Shown here piece by piece: positions 33,796 to 45,678 of a stretch of 64,000 nt of DNA. The stretch comes from Amphiura filiformis (lineage: Eukaryota; Echinodermata; Ophiuroidea; Amphilepidida; Amphiuridae), in NCBI RefSeq assembly GCF_039555335.1, contig NC_092629.1, positions 5,503,432-5,567,431 of the forward strand. The letters are read 5' to 3'. Positions within the stretch are counted from its first letter, which is position 1, and each line of letters opens with the position of its first letter. The translations under genes and the position numbers were made by a program. Under the pieces are notes generated by a model. That model did no database searches. It had not been told where the DNA came from and saw only the letters and a list, made by a program, of their open reading frames with translations.

Positions 33796-34073
33796 TTCCA
33801 TTTGAAATCTGCCATACCCATGTGGAAGATTTAAGAAAAGTTTTCCACAGAGGGAGTACGTTTTATAAATGGAATTTACTAAGGTTAATTACTTTGAAAT
33901 CCATACTCCCCTGTATATGGTTTTACATATATTTTCTACAACTGGAGTGAGTATTTCAAATGGAAGTTACCCAATTGTCTATTCTATTTGAAATCCATAC
34001 TCCCTCTGTAGACTTTAGCTAAATCTTCCACAGGGGAGGGTGGATTTCAAATGCAATAACCCAATACTGATGA
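33796..34073. repeat. ATTCC-family palindromes, second subfamily
   Basis: Two joined copies with TCCATACTCCC and TTCCACAGAGGGAGTA phrases, ending GGATTTCAAATGCAATAACC. Confidence 0.75.
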
Positions 34074-34238
34074 GGAGTACAGTCAAATAAAAACATACAA
34101 AATGTGACATCTGTTGTGATCAATTTAGAATGTACCATTTTATTCTCTTAAATCCTTGTTGAATAAATACACAATATCATTCTTTTGAATGTAGTTTCCA
34201 CAATTCAGCAAAATAATAAAAACATTTAACACTAGTAC

Positions 34239-34538
34239 TTAAAAGGGTATTTCGTGATCCCCAGCCTCATTGCCCACTTTTCTCAAAAAAAAGTTGAGAT
34301 TTTTATACCACTGGAAACCTCTGGGTACATGATGTTTATGTACCAAAAATTTCTTGCAGATAATTCGTTTAGCAAAAATATCGTCAAATTTGAATTTCGG
34401 AGCAGTGTAATACACATAATCATGCATAACTCGCAAACAAAAAATCGGAATCAACTGAAATTTGGAGAATAATCTTTTTTATAGCTACTGAAAAATGTCA
34501 TAAAATGAGGATGCTAGGATCACAAAATCCTCCTTTAA
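34239..34538 (-). mobile_element. TTAA-bounded MITE, family B, complete
   Basis: TTAA at 34239-34242 and 34535-34538. The ends AAGGGTATTTCGTGATCC and GGATCACAAAATCCTCC are imperfect inverted repeats. The inverted, truncated relative is at 16115-16440. The TTAA duplication fits piggyBac- or Kolobok-mobilised elements. Confidence 0.8.
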
Positions 34539-34540
34539 TA

Positions 34541-35001
34541 CAGACAGCAAAAGAATTGAGTTATCAATTATGTTCACCCCTGTATATCATACAAAAAGAC
34601 AAATATGTCAAAAATTAAAACCAACAGCCAATACCTGAACCCTTTAGCTCTAATTTAAGATCTCATTTGTTGAAATCGATTGAGCGTTAAAGAAATGGTG
34701 ATCGAAAAACCAAGGAAGGAACAAAATCAAAAGTTGCACTTTCATGTTCTAATCAATGAAAGCACGGCGCTAGTTCTCTTATTTGAGAATGCGTACAAAT
34801 CAATAGGGCATCCAATGGAGAAATCGGCAACTATCGAAACATCTTCCTTGGGATTTTGGATCACCGTGTCTTAATTTTTCTGACCAATTTCAATGAATGA
34901 TGTCTTAAATCCAAGCTAAAAGATTATGACATACCTGTCTTTGTTTAGGATATAGCCTACAGGAGTGAAAATAAATGGTTCCCTTACTGTTTTGCTGTCT
35001 G
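34541..35001. mobile_element. Tc1/mariner-like MITE, CAGACAGCAAAA ends
   Basis: CAGACAGCAAAA at the left pairs with TTTTGCTGTCTG at the right. TA flanks both ends (34539-34540 and 35002-35003). Weaker pairing continues inward for about 70 bp. It abuts the family B element. No transposase is encoded. Confidence 0.8.
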
Positions 35002-35003
35002 TA

Positions 35004-35835
35004 TGACCACATGATGAAATAGAGATACCTTTGAATATATCTCTTTGCCTCAATGAGGCAGAATCAAAGAGTACCAACTCTGCCATATTTGACTGTCGCT
35101 CATGGAGGGTAAATTACTAAATAATGTACCTCTGGATAATTTTGTTTTGTGTCAAGCAAAGTTTGCTTCAAAGTGTGTTGATACTTGCTATAATGTGCTG
35201 TGCCAAAATGCACGCTAATTGTTGAGTGCGTAAACCTTTGGAATGCTACGCAAATTATCATTCAATATCAGGCTCTTGTCAAGAAACGCTGTCAGTACAC
35301 TATTTGCCCTCCAGGAGCGACAAACTAAAATGGCTGGTTTACCATAGCATTACACACTGGGAATTTTGAGTTGGTACCCTCTGGATCTAACCTCTATGAT
35401 TTGCTTACACTACAAGACCAAAAGAATAATGGTGGGGCAAATGCTTTTAGTTAAAAAAAACCAGTATATTGAAATCATGATATCACAATTACTCTGAATT
35501 CGCCCTTTTTAAAAAAAAGCAAAACACAAAGTACAATAAATACACTTTCTTATTTTTGTATGGGAAATACGAAGCTAATAAAAATTAACTTGCCATGTCA
35601 GAATCCTTTACTGAAACTAACAATGTATAATTACAATGCTTTCTAACAAGCACACCACAACAACAATATATGAGGATTTTTCAATTTGGAAAAGACCCCC
35701 CCCCCAAAAAAAAAATTTCTTCACAAGCATGTGCAGCTGACAGTATAGGGAGTTATGGGCCCGGATGCCATGTTATTCTTTTAAGTTAAAACCCAAAAGT
35801 GTCAAATTGATTCATAGGAGCTCGAAGTATCAAAT
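35004..35835. other. No recognised feature
   Basis: Unassigned. Homopolymer runs of C and A at about 35697-35718. Confidence 0.4.
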
Positions 35836-36010
35836 GTGCTATTCCAATTGAAATCCAGAAGATATAACCTTAATCTTACACACAAGGAGTGTGAATTTCA
35901 AATGGGATTACCTGAATGTGTTACTCCATTTGAAATCTACACTCCCTGTGTGGGAGATTAAGGTTGTGTCTTCCATAGGGGGTGTATGGGTTTCAACCAG
36001 AATAGCCCAA
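35836..36010. repeat. ATTCC-family palindrome
   Basis: GCTATTCCAATTGAAATCC ... TTTCAACCAGAATAGCCC. A small deletion follows the left end. Confidence 0.85.
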
Positions 36011-36054
36011 TCTGAGAATTTTGAAAAAATCTCAAAATATTTCATCAACTAAGT

Positions 36055-36290
36055 TTAACCCTAGCACATATATGTGCTCTACTGCCTTTCTTACAGAGCC
36101 CCTGATTGGATAATCACATGATATAATCATCTGAGTAACCAATCAAAATTGAGCTTGTAGATCTCTGGGCAATTACAAGCTTAATCCCCTTTAGCTCTAC
36201 TTACCATTCTTACCCTATCTCTGATTGGCTCAATACATCATGATATAGCTTGATTTATAACCAATCAAAATAGTTCTTAGAGGCCGATAA
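36055..36290. repeat. CCAAT-rich repeat related to family A
   Basis: Starts TTTAACCCTAGCAC. Two related segments (36108-36160, 36220-36275) each run from TGATTGG to AACCAATCAAAAT. The right TTAA end is not found. Confidence 0.5.
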
Positions 36291-36689
36291 ATTGTTCCAT
36301 TCCAATAGTTTAAAACACTTAACAATGTACAACATTTACAAATTGACTTCAACAGATGAACCTTTTCTAAATACAGTCCAACCTCTTTTATCTGACCAAA
36401 ATGAGGTATGCACAAAACAAGTTAGACCGGGTGTAACATTGGACTCGGTCTAACCATGGAGGTTAGAATTAGGGAGGGATCCTTTTACAATTTTTTTCCT
36501 CATTTACTCCTAGCAAAGTCCAAAAGTTGAACTGCAGCCATCTAATATTAATCTATGTGAATTTAACTTTAACTGGATCTACAATGATATAGAATAAGGT
36601 ATGTAAACACCAAAAAATTCCTTCTTCATAGGACTAATCTCTAAAGTTACACCTGGTCTCATTTGTTTTATGCATACAGACCCAAGTGT

Positions 36690-36869
36690 TTAACCCCATG
36701 AGAACTACCTGCCGATTGGCCAAAAAGAAGTTTTCATTATCAATTGGCCCAATCAGCAACATTTGTTTGAATAATTTCACCACACAATAAAATTGGGATG
36801 AATTATTTGCAAATCTGCATTCTGATTGGTGACCAATGTTAGATTGGCAGGTAGTGCTCAGGAGGTTAA
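36690..36869. mobile_element. TTAA-bounded MITE, family A, palindromic form
   Basis: TTAACCCCATGAGAACTACC pairs with GGTAGTGCTCAGGAGGTTAA. TTAA at both ends. CCAATCAGC, GATTGGTGACCAAT and ATTGGCC lie inside. Confidence 0.85.
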
Positions 36870-37738
36870 GTTCAATGTATGAAATGTTACAGTAACCACA
36901 TATATTTAGATTATTTTATCAAGCTTATTATACATGATTTTGGATGTTATTATAATATAAAGAATGATATTCCGACTGACCGGCCCTACTGTGGTTTTGT
37001 GGACAAGCAAGCTACAATTTTGACCTTGGTCTGACCAGCCAGCCACCATCCTTGGGAACTACAGATTTTGTCAACTGCCCCAAGAATTGACAAACTGTCC
37101 ATTCTGATCCTCAACATAGCTACATTTTACATTATTTTACATTACCTTTTGAAGGTCGAGGGGTAATGCACCAAATCTTTAAAAAATCATTCCAAATCAA
37201 ATTTGTGCATTTTTGTATGGAGTATAGGTGTGCTAACATATACCCTGCCAGTGATAAGAACGAACAATTCATAATCATAATTCATCAAGTCCTCCATAGA
37301 ACTCCATATTAAACAGCCAAAATAGCCAGTGTGTGTTCTTTTACATTCTATTGTTATTTCGGCTTTAAGCGGACAGAAACTTTTTCTGACAAATTGATAT
37401 TATTTCATCATTTTCCACTTTGAGTAGAGAATAACAAAACTAAAATTTGATGGAAATCGTACAATATGACTTTAAGCATTCCTAAACAAATCATTTGTAC
37501 TCCTTTGTAGTGGCCACTGACAGTGCATTTAATAACACCTTATATATTTATGGCTCTGATAAGGGTATCAAAGCTGACAAAAACAAATTCTTGAGGACTA
37601 TAAACTGACTACTGCGGTTGCTTTTATGTCACCGGGATTCCAAGTCAACAATGTTTACTCTGATCTCATGTGCAAATTATTTCCCTATCATAACTTAATA
37701 ATAATCTGAACCTAGCAGTACATGTACAACTGATATAT
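36870..37738. other. No recognised feature
   Basis: Unassigned A+T-rich DNA. Confidence 0.4.
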
Positions 37739-37927
37739 TGGGCTATTCCAGTTGAAATCCATCCACCCCTTATGGAAGACATGACCTTAATCTCCCACAC
37801 AGTGAGTGTAGATTTTAAATGGAGCTACCCATTCAGGTATCCCCATTTGAAATTCACACTCCCTGTGTGGAAAAGTAAGGTCATATCATCTGCAGATGGT
37901 GTGTGGATTTCAACTGGAATAGCCCAT
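37739..37927. repeat. ATTCC-family palindrome, best full copy
   Basis: GGGCTATTCCAGTTGAAATC ... TTTCAACTGGAATAGCCC, about 189 bp, foldback from end to end with a second set of inner inverted repeats (CCCACACAGTGAGTG / CACTCCCTGTGTGG). Confidence 0.9.
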
Positions 37928-38591
37928 TGCTAGAAATCTGTCCAGCAAAGTTTGTTCGGCTTTTAATAGGTGAAAAAAAAAAAAAGATTCACAAAACCGT
38001 GTATTGATATAGAATGGTGTGCACGCAATTGTGTGCAGCACTTACGCTAGTTGTGTGTTGCGTAATGCGTGACTGCTAGAATCACAAAATACCTTTAAAC
38101 TAACAAAAGTGACAGACATTGGTCAGATTTCTTTCCAGGAACTAAAATATGACATTTCTTGTAATTTTGTGAGGAAAATGTGGGAAAGTAAAATTAATGT
38201 TTTTTCCTCTTTAAGCTTTAAAATTGCCCTGACATCACAAAATGGCGCTGGTCATTTTCAATTGGGTAATGATAGTTTAAAGGTGCTTAATTAGGCTACT
38301 CTGCGGGTGTCATGATACAAACCCAACATGTTCATATTTCATGATTACATAACTACCACAAGATGTTTGTTTTCCTATCTTGGTTGCCATGACGATGACA
38401 TAACTACCATGGGTTGTTGTAGTTGCGTTGTTGGTTGTGGGGCGGACGCGGATAGCCCTGTTGACCTTGTTGTTCATGACTCTGAAATGATTCAAAAGAA
38501 ACAAATAAATGGTAAACTTAAAATAATTGAACTGGTAAAACAAAAAGACACAACATTTATTCATTCATTTCCAATATATTTGGATTTTAGG
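37928..38591. other. No recognised gene
   Basis: A short direct repeat, ACATAACTACCA, lies near 38347 and 38398. Opposed open frames of 84-89 codons overlap here and show no domain. Confidence 0.4.
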
Positions 38592-38759
38592 TATTGACCT
38601 TTTCGGTAAATCCCAGATGTCGTCATTTGATGTGACACCGATACGAACATCATTTAGTGAACATTGTTACTGCGCATTGCAAGTCGATCGGCATGACATC
38701 AAATGATAACATCTGGGGTCTAATGCAAGGAATTATGGGATTTACCAAAAAGGTCAATA
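38592..38759. mobile_element. 168-bp MITE with TATTGACC ends
   Basis: TATTGACCTTTTCGGTAAAT at the left is the inverted match of TTTACCAAAAAGGTCAATA at the right. Inner pairing continues (CAGATGTCGTCATTTGATG / CATCAAATGATAACATCTG). It has no coding capacity. Confidence 0.8.
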
Positions 38760-39554
38760 GGTATGTACACATGACAGGGCTTCAAGCAAGCCTATGCAAA
38801 AATATAGCAATATTACAGGGACATTTTGAATGAAAATATAGGACAAACATAGGAACGGAAGTCAAATACAGTGGGTATCAGAGACCAGTAACTATTGTTA
38901 AGGGGAAAGTTCTGAATATACTTTATGTTTGCATGATGATGTGTACATCATTTTGGACTGGTATGACCATCTACATAATATATTGGGCCAAAAATAGAGG
39001 CTAGTAAAATATACCTGCTGTCATGCTGAATGTGTGGAAATTTTCAATCTTAAATAAAATTCACTAGTGCAAGTGAACAAAATTCATGTTAATTTCCTAA
39101 ATTTGGAAAAAAATCTAGGAATTATAGGACATTTTGTAATATAGGAAACTCTGCTAGATCACAGGTACAATGGTCCACTTTCAAAAATTCTCAGAAGCAA
39201 CCACTTTAAAAGTTACACTAAACTCAAACTTCTAAAAAGATTAGCCAGAGATTTCACACTTGCAGTTATGTAGTTGCTATACTTTTCAAAATAATTGCAC
39301 TCAAATTAAATTATGCAGCTAAAACATAATTCTTATCAATTGTATTGCTTGTAATTCATTGTGTACAACTTACTACGACTCAAGACTGTGCAGATTTTCA
39401 TTTGGGAGGTGTTTAATAGTTGAGCCATCATGGTTGGTGTGAAGTTCTGGTTAACAGGACTCTCAAGGTCTAACCTTTGTCACAAACCACTTTGAGATTG
39501 TTACTGTTATGATAGGAAACTCTAAGTACTTGTTGCACTTGATTTTGAGATAAT
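38760..39554. other. No recognised feature
   Basis: Unassigned A+T-rich DNA. Confidence 0.4.
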
Positions 39555-39617
39555 ATCCATAAAAGGACCTATTCAATCCATAAAAGGACCTATTCAATCC
39601 ATGTAAGGACCTATTGA
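39555..39617 (+). repeat. Three copies of a 21-bp tandem repeat
   Basis: CCATAAAAGGACCTATTCAAT twice and a diverged third copy starting CCATGTAAGG. Confidence 0.85.
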
Positions 39618-39851
39618 AATACCTCTTGCAAAATTAAAACACTGCTAAGAGTCAAGTAGGGTTAGTGTTGACTCCGCCAAAGACAACCCGCCTCAGAAGT
39701 TTTTTGCAGTCTTTTGTCCGGAAAGTGTGGCAGTAAAATCTAAACCCTTCAGGGCAATAGAGAGTTCAAGGTACTAGGGTTTTTGTGTATGAAGTGTGGT
39801 GCGGTGTAGAGTACACAGAAAATAAGTTTGAGTATAAGTAGTAAGAGTTGC

Positions 39852-39971
39852 ATGTCGTCAAAAAGAGAAGAACAAACTTTTTTTGAGAGAAAGAACGCGA
39901 GGACAGTCCCAAAGGACAACCACGGAGAGATTCAAGATGATCGCTTCAAAAATGAGCCCCAATTATCTTGA
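39852..39971 (+). CDS. Candidate small frame or first exon, unknown protein
   Basis: A 39-codon frame, MSSKREEQTFFERKNARTVP then KDNHGEIQDDRFKNEPQLS, strongly hydrophilic, with coding-like composition. It sits in a region richer in G+C than its flanks (about 39660-40200). GTATAAGTAG at 39832-39841 could be a TATA box a short way upstream, and ATTAAAG lies at about 40069. That spacing could also fit a retrotransposon LTR, but no TG...CA ends with matching target duplication were found. Product unknown. Confidence 0.25.
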   Translation: MSSKREEQTFFERKNARTVPKDNHGEIQDDRFKNEPQLS

Positions 39972-40214
39972 CAAGAGGCTTGTCAACAATACGGTCGTTG
40001 GCCAGCGTACGCACGCTCTCCAATATCAGTAGGTACCTCCACGCTTCGTCGACCACTAAACGGTCGATTAAAGATTGTATTCAATATGAATGCAAACATG
40101 GGGTTGCGTGTTGGCATACTGGATAACAGGGCCCTTGGGGTTTGAGCACGATGCAGGGTGTATGGTTACAGGTGCCTTGCCTAGCCACCAGAATCAACTA
40201 CTGGTTTTATTGCC

Positions 40215-40890
40215 AGTTTGTTTGGCCGTGTCTAATTGATACCGAGCGATGGCGATGAATTTTTTTCTTTTGGAAACTGTTGAATATAAAATGATCAATT
40301 GTTGCATACATGTACAAATTTTAAAGATTTGAACTAAGAAACAACTAATGGTTCACTTGTGATTGAATTTGATCATGCCTAGTTGATGCTGAGCAGGGTG
40401 ATAGGAGTTTTTTCTGGAAACTTGAATAGAGTTGTCAAGTGTTGCATAAACATGTACACATTTTGAAGATTTAAATGAACGAAAAAAGTAATTGTTTTCC
40501 TACAATTGTGTTTGGCCCCGGGGTTTGACCATGTCTAGTTGATGCCAAGTGATGGTGATGGTATATTCTTTCTGGAAACTGTTGCATATAAAATTGTCAA
40601 TTGTTGTATACATGAACAAATTTTGACGATTTGAACGACTAAACAAGTGATGGTTACTTGCGCTTGAGTTTGGTCTACTTGATGCTGAGTTTAGTCATGT
40701 CGAGTTGATACAAAGCGGCGGTGATGGATTTTTATAGAAGGAAACTTCAATATAAAATTATCAATGATTGCATCATTGTACAAATTAGGTAGAAACAAGT
40801 CATGGTTTTCTTGCGATTGAGTTTAGTCATGCCTTGTTGATACCGAGCTATAGCAATGGAATTTTTGTGGAAACTGTTGAATATATAGAT
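40215..40890 (+). repeat. Degenerate tandem repeat, period about 130-170 bp
   Basis: Five diverged copies starting near 40227, 40375, 40528, 40694 and 40828, each with CATGTCTAGTTGATGCCGAG-like text, GGAAACTGTTGAATATAAAA and GTACAAATTTT in order. No long open frame spans the units. Confidence 0.8.
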
Positions 40891-41351
40891 TTGTCACTTG
40901 CTGAATAAAACGACTGATTTTGAACACACACCAAAATACTGCTTTCTTGCCCCTATCCGCATGTTTATGTTACCACATAAGTTAACTGTAAAACGTATAT
41001 TGAAAATTTTTTGGAAAATTTGGCTCTTCACCCCCCACCAAACTTTTTGGATTCTTGAGCGGACTGGGCAAAAACAATTAGGGTAAATAATTCACAACTT
41101 CAGTCAGCAAAAAATATTTAAGTCGAACATTAACAAGTTTGTGCCCCCAGTTCCAAAAACGTAGCTACACCACTGGATGTAACTGGTACAGATAGGGACA
41201 GTCATGGGTTAACACCCTACTCTTTTTGAAACCTGCTGTGATATACATGTCTGGGTATCTCTATACACAGGACTGACAGTTTAACATACCCTCCAAAAAA
41301 CTTCTTTCTTTCTGCCGACCACTACATTTGCTCTAGCACTTACATGCTTAC
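40891..41351. other. No recognised feature
   Basis: Unassigned. A piece reading CGTAGCTACACCACTGG near 41160 resembles a hAT-MITE end. Confidence 0.35.
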
Positions 41352-41545
41352 ACCGATTTTGATTGAGCCCATATTTATTGGTCGAGCTATGAGTTTTAAA
41401 ATATTGGACGAGACGTAGTCGAGTCCAATATTTTAAAACTCATAGCAAGACCAATAAATATTGGGCGTAAAGCATCCAATTTTATCATTATTATGTTTTG
41501 GATCCAATATTTTCACACACTTGGATTCATCAAAGCATAATAATG
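41352..41545. repeat. GAGCCCATATTTATTGGTC palindrome family, copy 2
   Basis: Same arms as copy 1, around ACGAGACGTAGTCGAGT. A second inverted pair follows (CATTATTATGTTTTG and CAAAGCATAATAATG), so the unit may end at about 41545. Confidence 0.8.
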
Positions 41546-41742
41546 ACCTAACTTGGTCACAACCATCATTGACCATGCCCCTACATGTCATATGAAACTC
41601 ATGGGGTCAAAGGCAGGGGTCATAGGGGTCAAAAACGTGATTTCAACTCAAAATGCTTCTCTCACAGATTACGTAGGACAGTGACACCACGTGCACACAT
41701 GCATTGTTATTATCCAGTGTCTATGGGGTCCTCACAGATTTG

Positions 41743-41755
41743 GGGTCAAAGGTCA
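41743..41755 (+). promoter_or_regulatory. DR1-type nuclear-receptor motif
   Basis: GGGTCAAAGGTCA, within a stretch holding several further GGGGTCA half-sites (41600-41770). It is a motif match only, and the surrounding text looks repetitive. Confidence 0.4.
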
Positions 41756-41849
41756 TTAAGGGGTCACTTCCGGTATAAAACGAAAAACCTTCAAAATTTT
41801 TATTTGCTAAGAAAAACATAGGACAGTAACGGTATGTTCACACATAAAT

Positions 41850-42030
41850 TGGCTAACAGCTATAAGCCAAGTTCAAAAATCGAACAGCTATAGCTAAACT
41901 AGCTGTTCAAAAATTGTGAAGGCTAAATTATAGCTGTTCCAAGCATGTAGCAGCAAAGCTACTGGCTGTTCAAACTTACAACTGCTGAGTAACAGCCTAG
42001 TGAAGGCTTAATTAGCTGTTCACTTTGGTA
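41850..42030. repeat. Cluster of AGCTGTTC words
   Basis: AGCTGTTC, GCTGTTCAAA and inverted GAACAGCTATAGC recur at irregular spacing, with alternating orientation, for about 180 bp. Confidence 0.5.
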
Positions 42031-42204
42031 AGGCCTCTACCGTGTGATAGATGACAGGCAGGTCCAATATTTTGAGTAGTGGATGCCGGTGCATATTTCT
42101 CATTCTAAGTCAGTTAATTATTATTTTGATAACTAAAACTAGTTTTATTTAGGAAAAAATAAAGTTACAAGACTTATGGTCACAAAAACTCCCCAAATTC
42201 TAAA

Positions 42205-42377
42205 ATGAACGAAACCTGTTTACAAATTCAGTTGCGTGTAGTGTGTGGCATATTATGCACTACACTAAAGCTAGTGCGCACCTCTGTAACAATGCAGACC
42301 ATATCCTCTACCGTGTGATAGACGACATGCAGGAACTAATGAAATTCATCGCTTACAAGCTAAACTACAGCTACTGA
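42205..42377 (+). pseudogene. Broken paralogue of the small frame at 62911
   Basis: Opens MNETCLQIQLRVVCGI, close to MNKTCLQLLLLVLYHV at 62911. After an indel the similarity continues in another frame, LYRVIDDMQELMKFIAYKLN, against LYRLINDIQKPMKCSAYKLT. Both stop with TGA at the same place. About 110 bp upstream also match. Either a small gene family or a repeat with an embedded frame. Confidence 0.45.
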
Positions 42378-42465
42378 CAAAGAATTCTAAATAAACCATA
42401 GGAGAGCAGAAGTCAGAATTTAATCTAGATGTTGCTAATTAAATTTAGACTTTGAAACCAAGTAA

Positions 42466-42540
42466 CCACAGTCAGGACTTGAATCCGGGACCTCATGCAC
42501 CAGAAGCTTGTACTCTAACCACTACGCCATGCTCTCCTGC
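42466..42540 (-). repeat. tRNA-derived SINE head
   Basis: On the minus strand TGGCGTAGTGGTTAGAG (42529-42513) is an A box and GGATTCAAGTCC (42486-42475) a B box. The stems of a real tRNA do not close. Confidence 0.65.
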
Positions 42541-42704
42541 AATTTTTTTTACAATGATTTTAATAATGTGACTTGGAATTGGCTCAGTTCCTATGATCAG
42601 GATGCTCTAAATAGTGGGCTCTGTGAAACAGCCACTGAGTCTGCCAGGGTGAGGGTGACTGGAGTGTAATTGGTATAGATGGTTCATCACATCCAGCAGT
42701 AATA
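42541..42704. other. Unassigned
   Basis: Short stretch between the SINE head and the minisatellite; may hold the SINE body or its 5' flank. Confidence 0.3.
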
Positions 42705-43312
42705 TAGGTCTATTGCCATTTGGTCTAATACCATTTTGTCTAATTCCCGTTTAGTCTATATTCAATTGGTCTATTACCAGAAAGGCTAATTGCCACTTAG
42801 TCTAATAATCATATAGTCTAATGTCCATTTAGTCTAACATTGTTTGGTCTAATAACCGGTATGTCTACTAACCATATAGTATAATAACCATTTGGTCTAA
42901 TATTTCTTTAATAACCATTTGGTCTAATAACCGTTTGGTCTAATAACTGTTAGGTCTAATACTCGTATGGTCTAATAACCAGTTAGTCTAATACCATTTC
43001 GTCTATTTATTAATAAACTAAATGCCTGTAAGACTAAATGGTGTGTAGACCAAATGGGTATTAGACCAAATCGCTATTAGACTAATTGGTTATAGACCAA
43101 ATGAGTATTAGACTAAATGGTTGTTAGACCAAATGGCTTTAGACTTATTGGTTATTAGACTAAATGGTTATCGGACCAAATGGTTATCGGACCAAATGGT
43201 TAAAGGACCAAATGATTATTGGACGTAGTGGATATAGACCTAATGGGTTTAGACGAAATGGATGTAGACGAAATGGATATTAGACCAAATGGTATTAGAC
43301 CAAATGGCAAAT
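42705..43312. repeat. Head-to-head inverted minisatellite
   Basis: About 18 copies of CATTTGGTCTAATAAC-type units read forward to about 43010. About as many of the complement (GTTATTAGACCAAATG type) follow to 43312. The whole can fold into a hairpin of about 300 bp. Units are 16-18 bp and diverged. Confidence 0.9.
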
Positions 43313-45191
43313 CCCCGTAATATAAACCAGTGCTGATGTGACTGTGTTTTGTGTGAGCAAGAATGGAAGATTCGATTCTCTTTATATTATTACAAAAAAT
43401 AGGTCTTTTTAATTGAAGAAAATATAGAAAGCACAGAATATTTGCACAGAACGGAGGAGCACACAATCAAGACGCCCACATTTTTGGTGATGGAGGAGCA
43501 GGTGATCACACCATTATTCCTGTGGTGTGATTAAGAGAGAGCCACCCTTGACAAGATAGGAACATTAAAGGGCAGAAAAACCTAACCTAATAAAAAAGAC
43601 TCACAGAATGAATACTTTGCAATAGACAAATCCAACGAGCCAAGTGATGGTCAGAATTTAGTCGGCCATGACCATGACTGGGTCCCCGGCGCACCAAACT
43701 GGTGTATTGTGTTGTAAACTTTCATCATTCTATTGTCTATGTCTAACATGGGTGATGAAATGCAGTTTAAAATCCCCACCAAGGACGCATCATTTCATAT
43801 TTCAGGTGGGATATACCCGACGGGGACCCAGCTTTGGCTGCCATTGAGGTGTAGGAATGTGTGAAATTGGATTCGTCTATACCCCCTTGGCTAAATAAAG
43901 GCAGGGGGGATAAAACTCGTCTAACTTCCTAATCACACACAAAAAAACCCAACAACAAACAAACAATTCCTGTGCCACCACTGGTTAGGACTTAATACAT
44001 GTAAAGGCCTTGCTTTTGTATTTTAAAGAGTTTGATGCATGTTGTGGCTTCACTTTTTTCACTTGTATGAAATAATATAAATTTAAATCATTTATTTTTG
44101 AAAGACAATTTTGCTCTCGGCAAGCAATCCTATAAACATGATAAACCTATATTACTCTTTATGATTTATTATCAACTACATCCTCAATCTGTAAACATTA
44201 AATAATACACTACAAACAATCTTATAAACCTATATATATTTTTTTTTGTAAATTTACTCATTCCTTCAAGATGATTTCTCTCTGTTTTCTTTTTTTAAAT
44301 ATTTACAGCTTCTACATAATTTGCCTCAAAGCTACAGAAATACTTTCCCACCCCTCAATTAGCAAAGCCCAATTTACCAAATTCTTATCCAGGGTTGCCA
44401 AACCTGCAGTTTAATAGCCCAATTGGGCGACTTTTGAAGACTTTCCTCACGACTTATGACAATTTCATGTCCCACAGAAATGAATTGTTAAGAAAATAAA
44501 TGGAGCAACTTTTCAACTTTGGCTTTCATATGATTTCCGATAGTTTCCTATCCCATACAAACCAATGGTTAAGACAAAAATTGGGTGACTTAAGTATTTG
44601 ACCCGCGATTTGGGATGCAAGTTTTCTGTTCTTATCTAGGTTAGTAAGTCAACACACTAGTTCAACTGTTGTTTTCTTTAATCAAACTGTAAGTGTGTAA
44701 AATTAGTCCCTCAAGGCTTGCCATAACAGCTCCAAGAAAGAAAAAGGGCGGGAAGAAAAAACAAACTTTTCCCAACCTCCTCCAAATAAAATGCTGTCTA
44801 TTTTACAGTCAAAAGAACTGTTAAGAAATAACCCATAGGGTATTCCACAAGTAGTGATGGGCTATTGTTATTATTGAGGGTGAGACCAACGCCTTGTATT
44901 TGTTGTAGGCAGGAGACCTATTTTATCACAATTTCCGCTCAATATTCTTGAAATCTGTTGGGATGATGGGAGGAGGAAAACACTTTCTGGTTCATTTTTC
45001 TTGAAGATGTGAGATGAGAATAAATTATCCACTTCAAGGAGGAGTTTGTTAGTTTAAGGTTATGTTACCCTTTGTTGTGCTATTTGCAAGCTGAAAGGCA
45101 TCCACACATGGTGGTTGGCTGGTGTTTTTATATCGAGTCATATTCACCAAGGCAGACAATAATGGGAGTGGCCCAGGGGGTGTTGGATGGG
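43313..45191. other. Unassigned, with one inverted pair
   Basis: TGGGTCCCCGGCG (43680) and CGACGGGGACCCA (43820) form a pair about 130 bp apart inside a G+C-richer block at 43600-43870. The rest is A+T-rich with no gene recognised. Confidence 0.4.
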
Positions 45192-45560
45192 TGTGAAATG
45201 GGGGAGGATGACCTGGTAGCCCTAGAGTAATTTTAAGGGCTAAATTTACAGCCATGAGAATAAATTTTGATGAAAAAGCAGTATGATTATGAAAAACACA
45301 CAAAATATGGCCAGAATGCCCCAAACTGGCTCAAGATATATGGACATTGGATAACAAAAAACAGGAATTGTGAAATGGGGAGGATGACCCAGTAGCCCTA
45401 CAGTAACTTTAAGGGCTAATTTGACAACCATGAGAATAAAATGTTAATAAAAAAGCAGTATGATTATGAAAAACACATACAATATGGCAAAAATGCTCCC
45501 AAACGGACTAAACATATATATAAAAACATGGGACATTTGGATAGCAAAAAACAGGAATTC
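45192..45560. repeat. Direct duplication, period about 177 bp
   Basis: GTGAAATGGGGGAGGATGAC ... AACAGGAATT at 45192-45368 recurs at 45369-45560 with substitutions and small indels. Confidence 0.8.
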
Positions 45561-45678
45561 CTGTTTAAACAGGAAAATTCTCATGCCGATTTTAGTTGTT
45601 TAGGGACAGAGTCCTGAAGAAAGCTGTAGATCTTTGGGATTCTTTCTGAAGGTTTATAGGAGTGCTGGGAGTGTAAGC

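Noticed and set aside
33429-33950. 173-codon open frame
   Set aside because: It runs through a MITE and an ATTCC-family repeat, so it is a chance fusion of repeats.
39660-40130. Complete second LTR
   Set aside because: No TG...CA ends with matching flanking duplication could be found.
42466-42540. Functional tRNA gene on the minus strand
   Set aside because: T-stem and acceptor pairing fail, and the spacing is too long.
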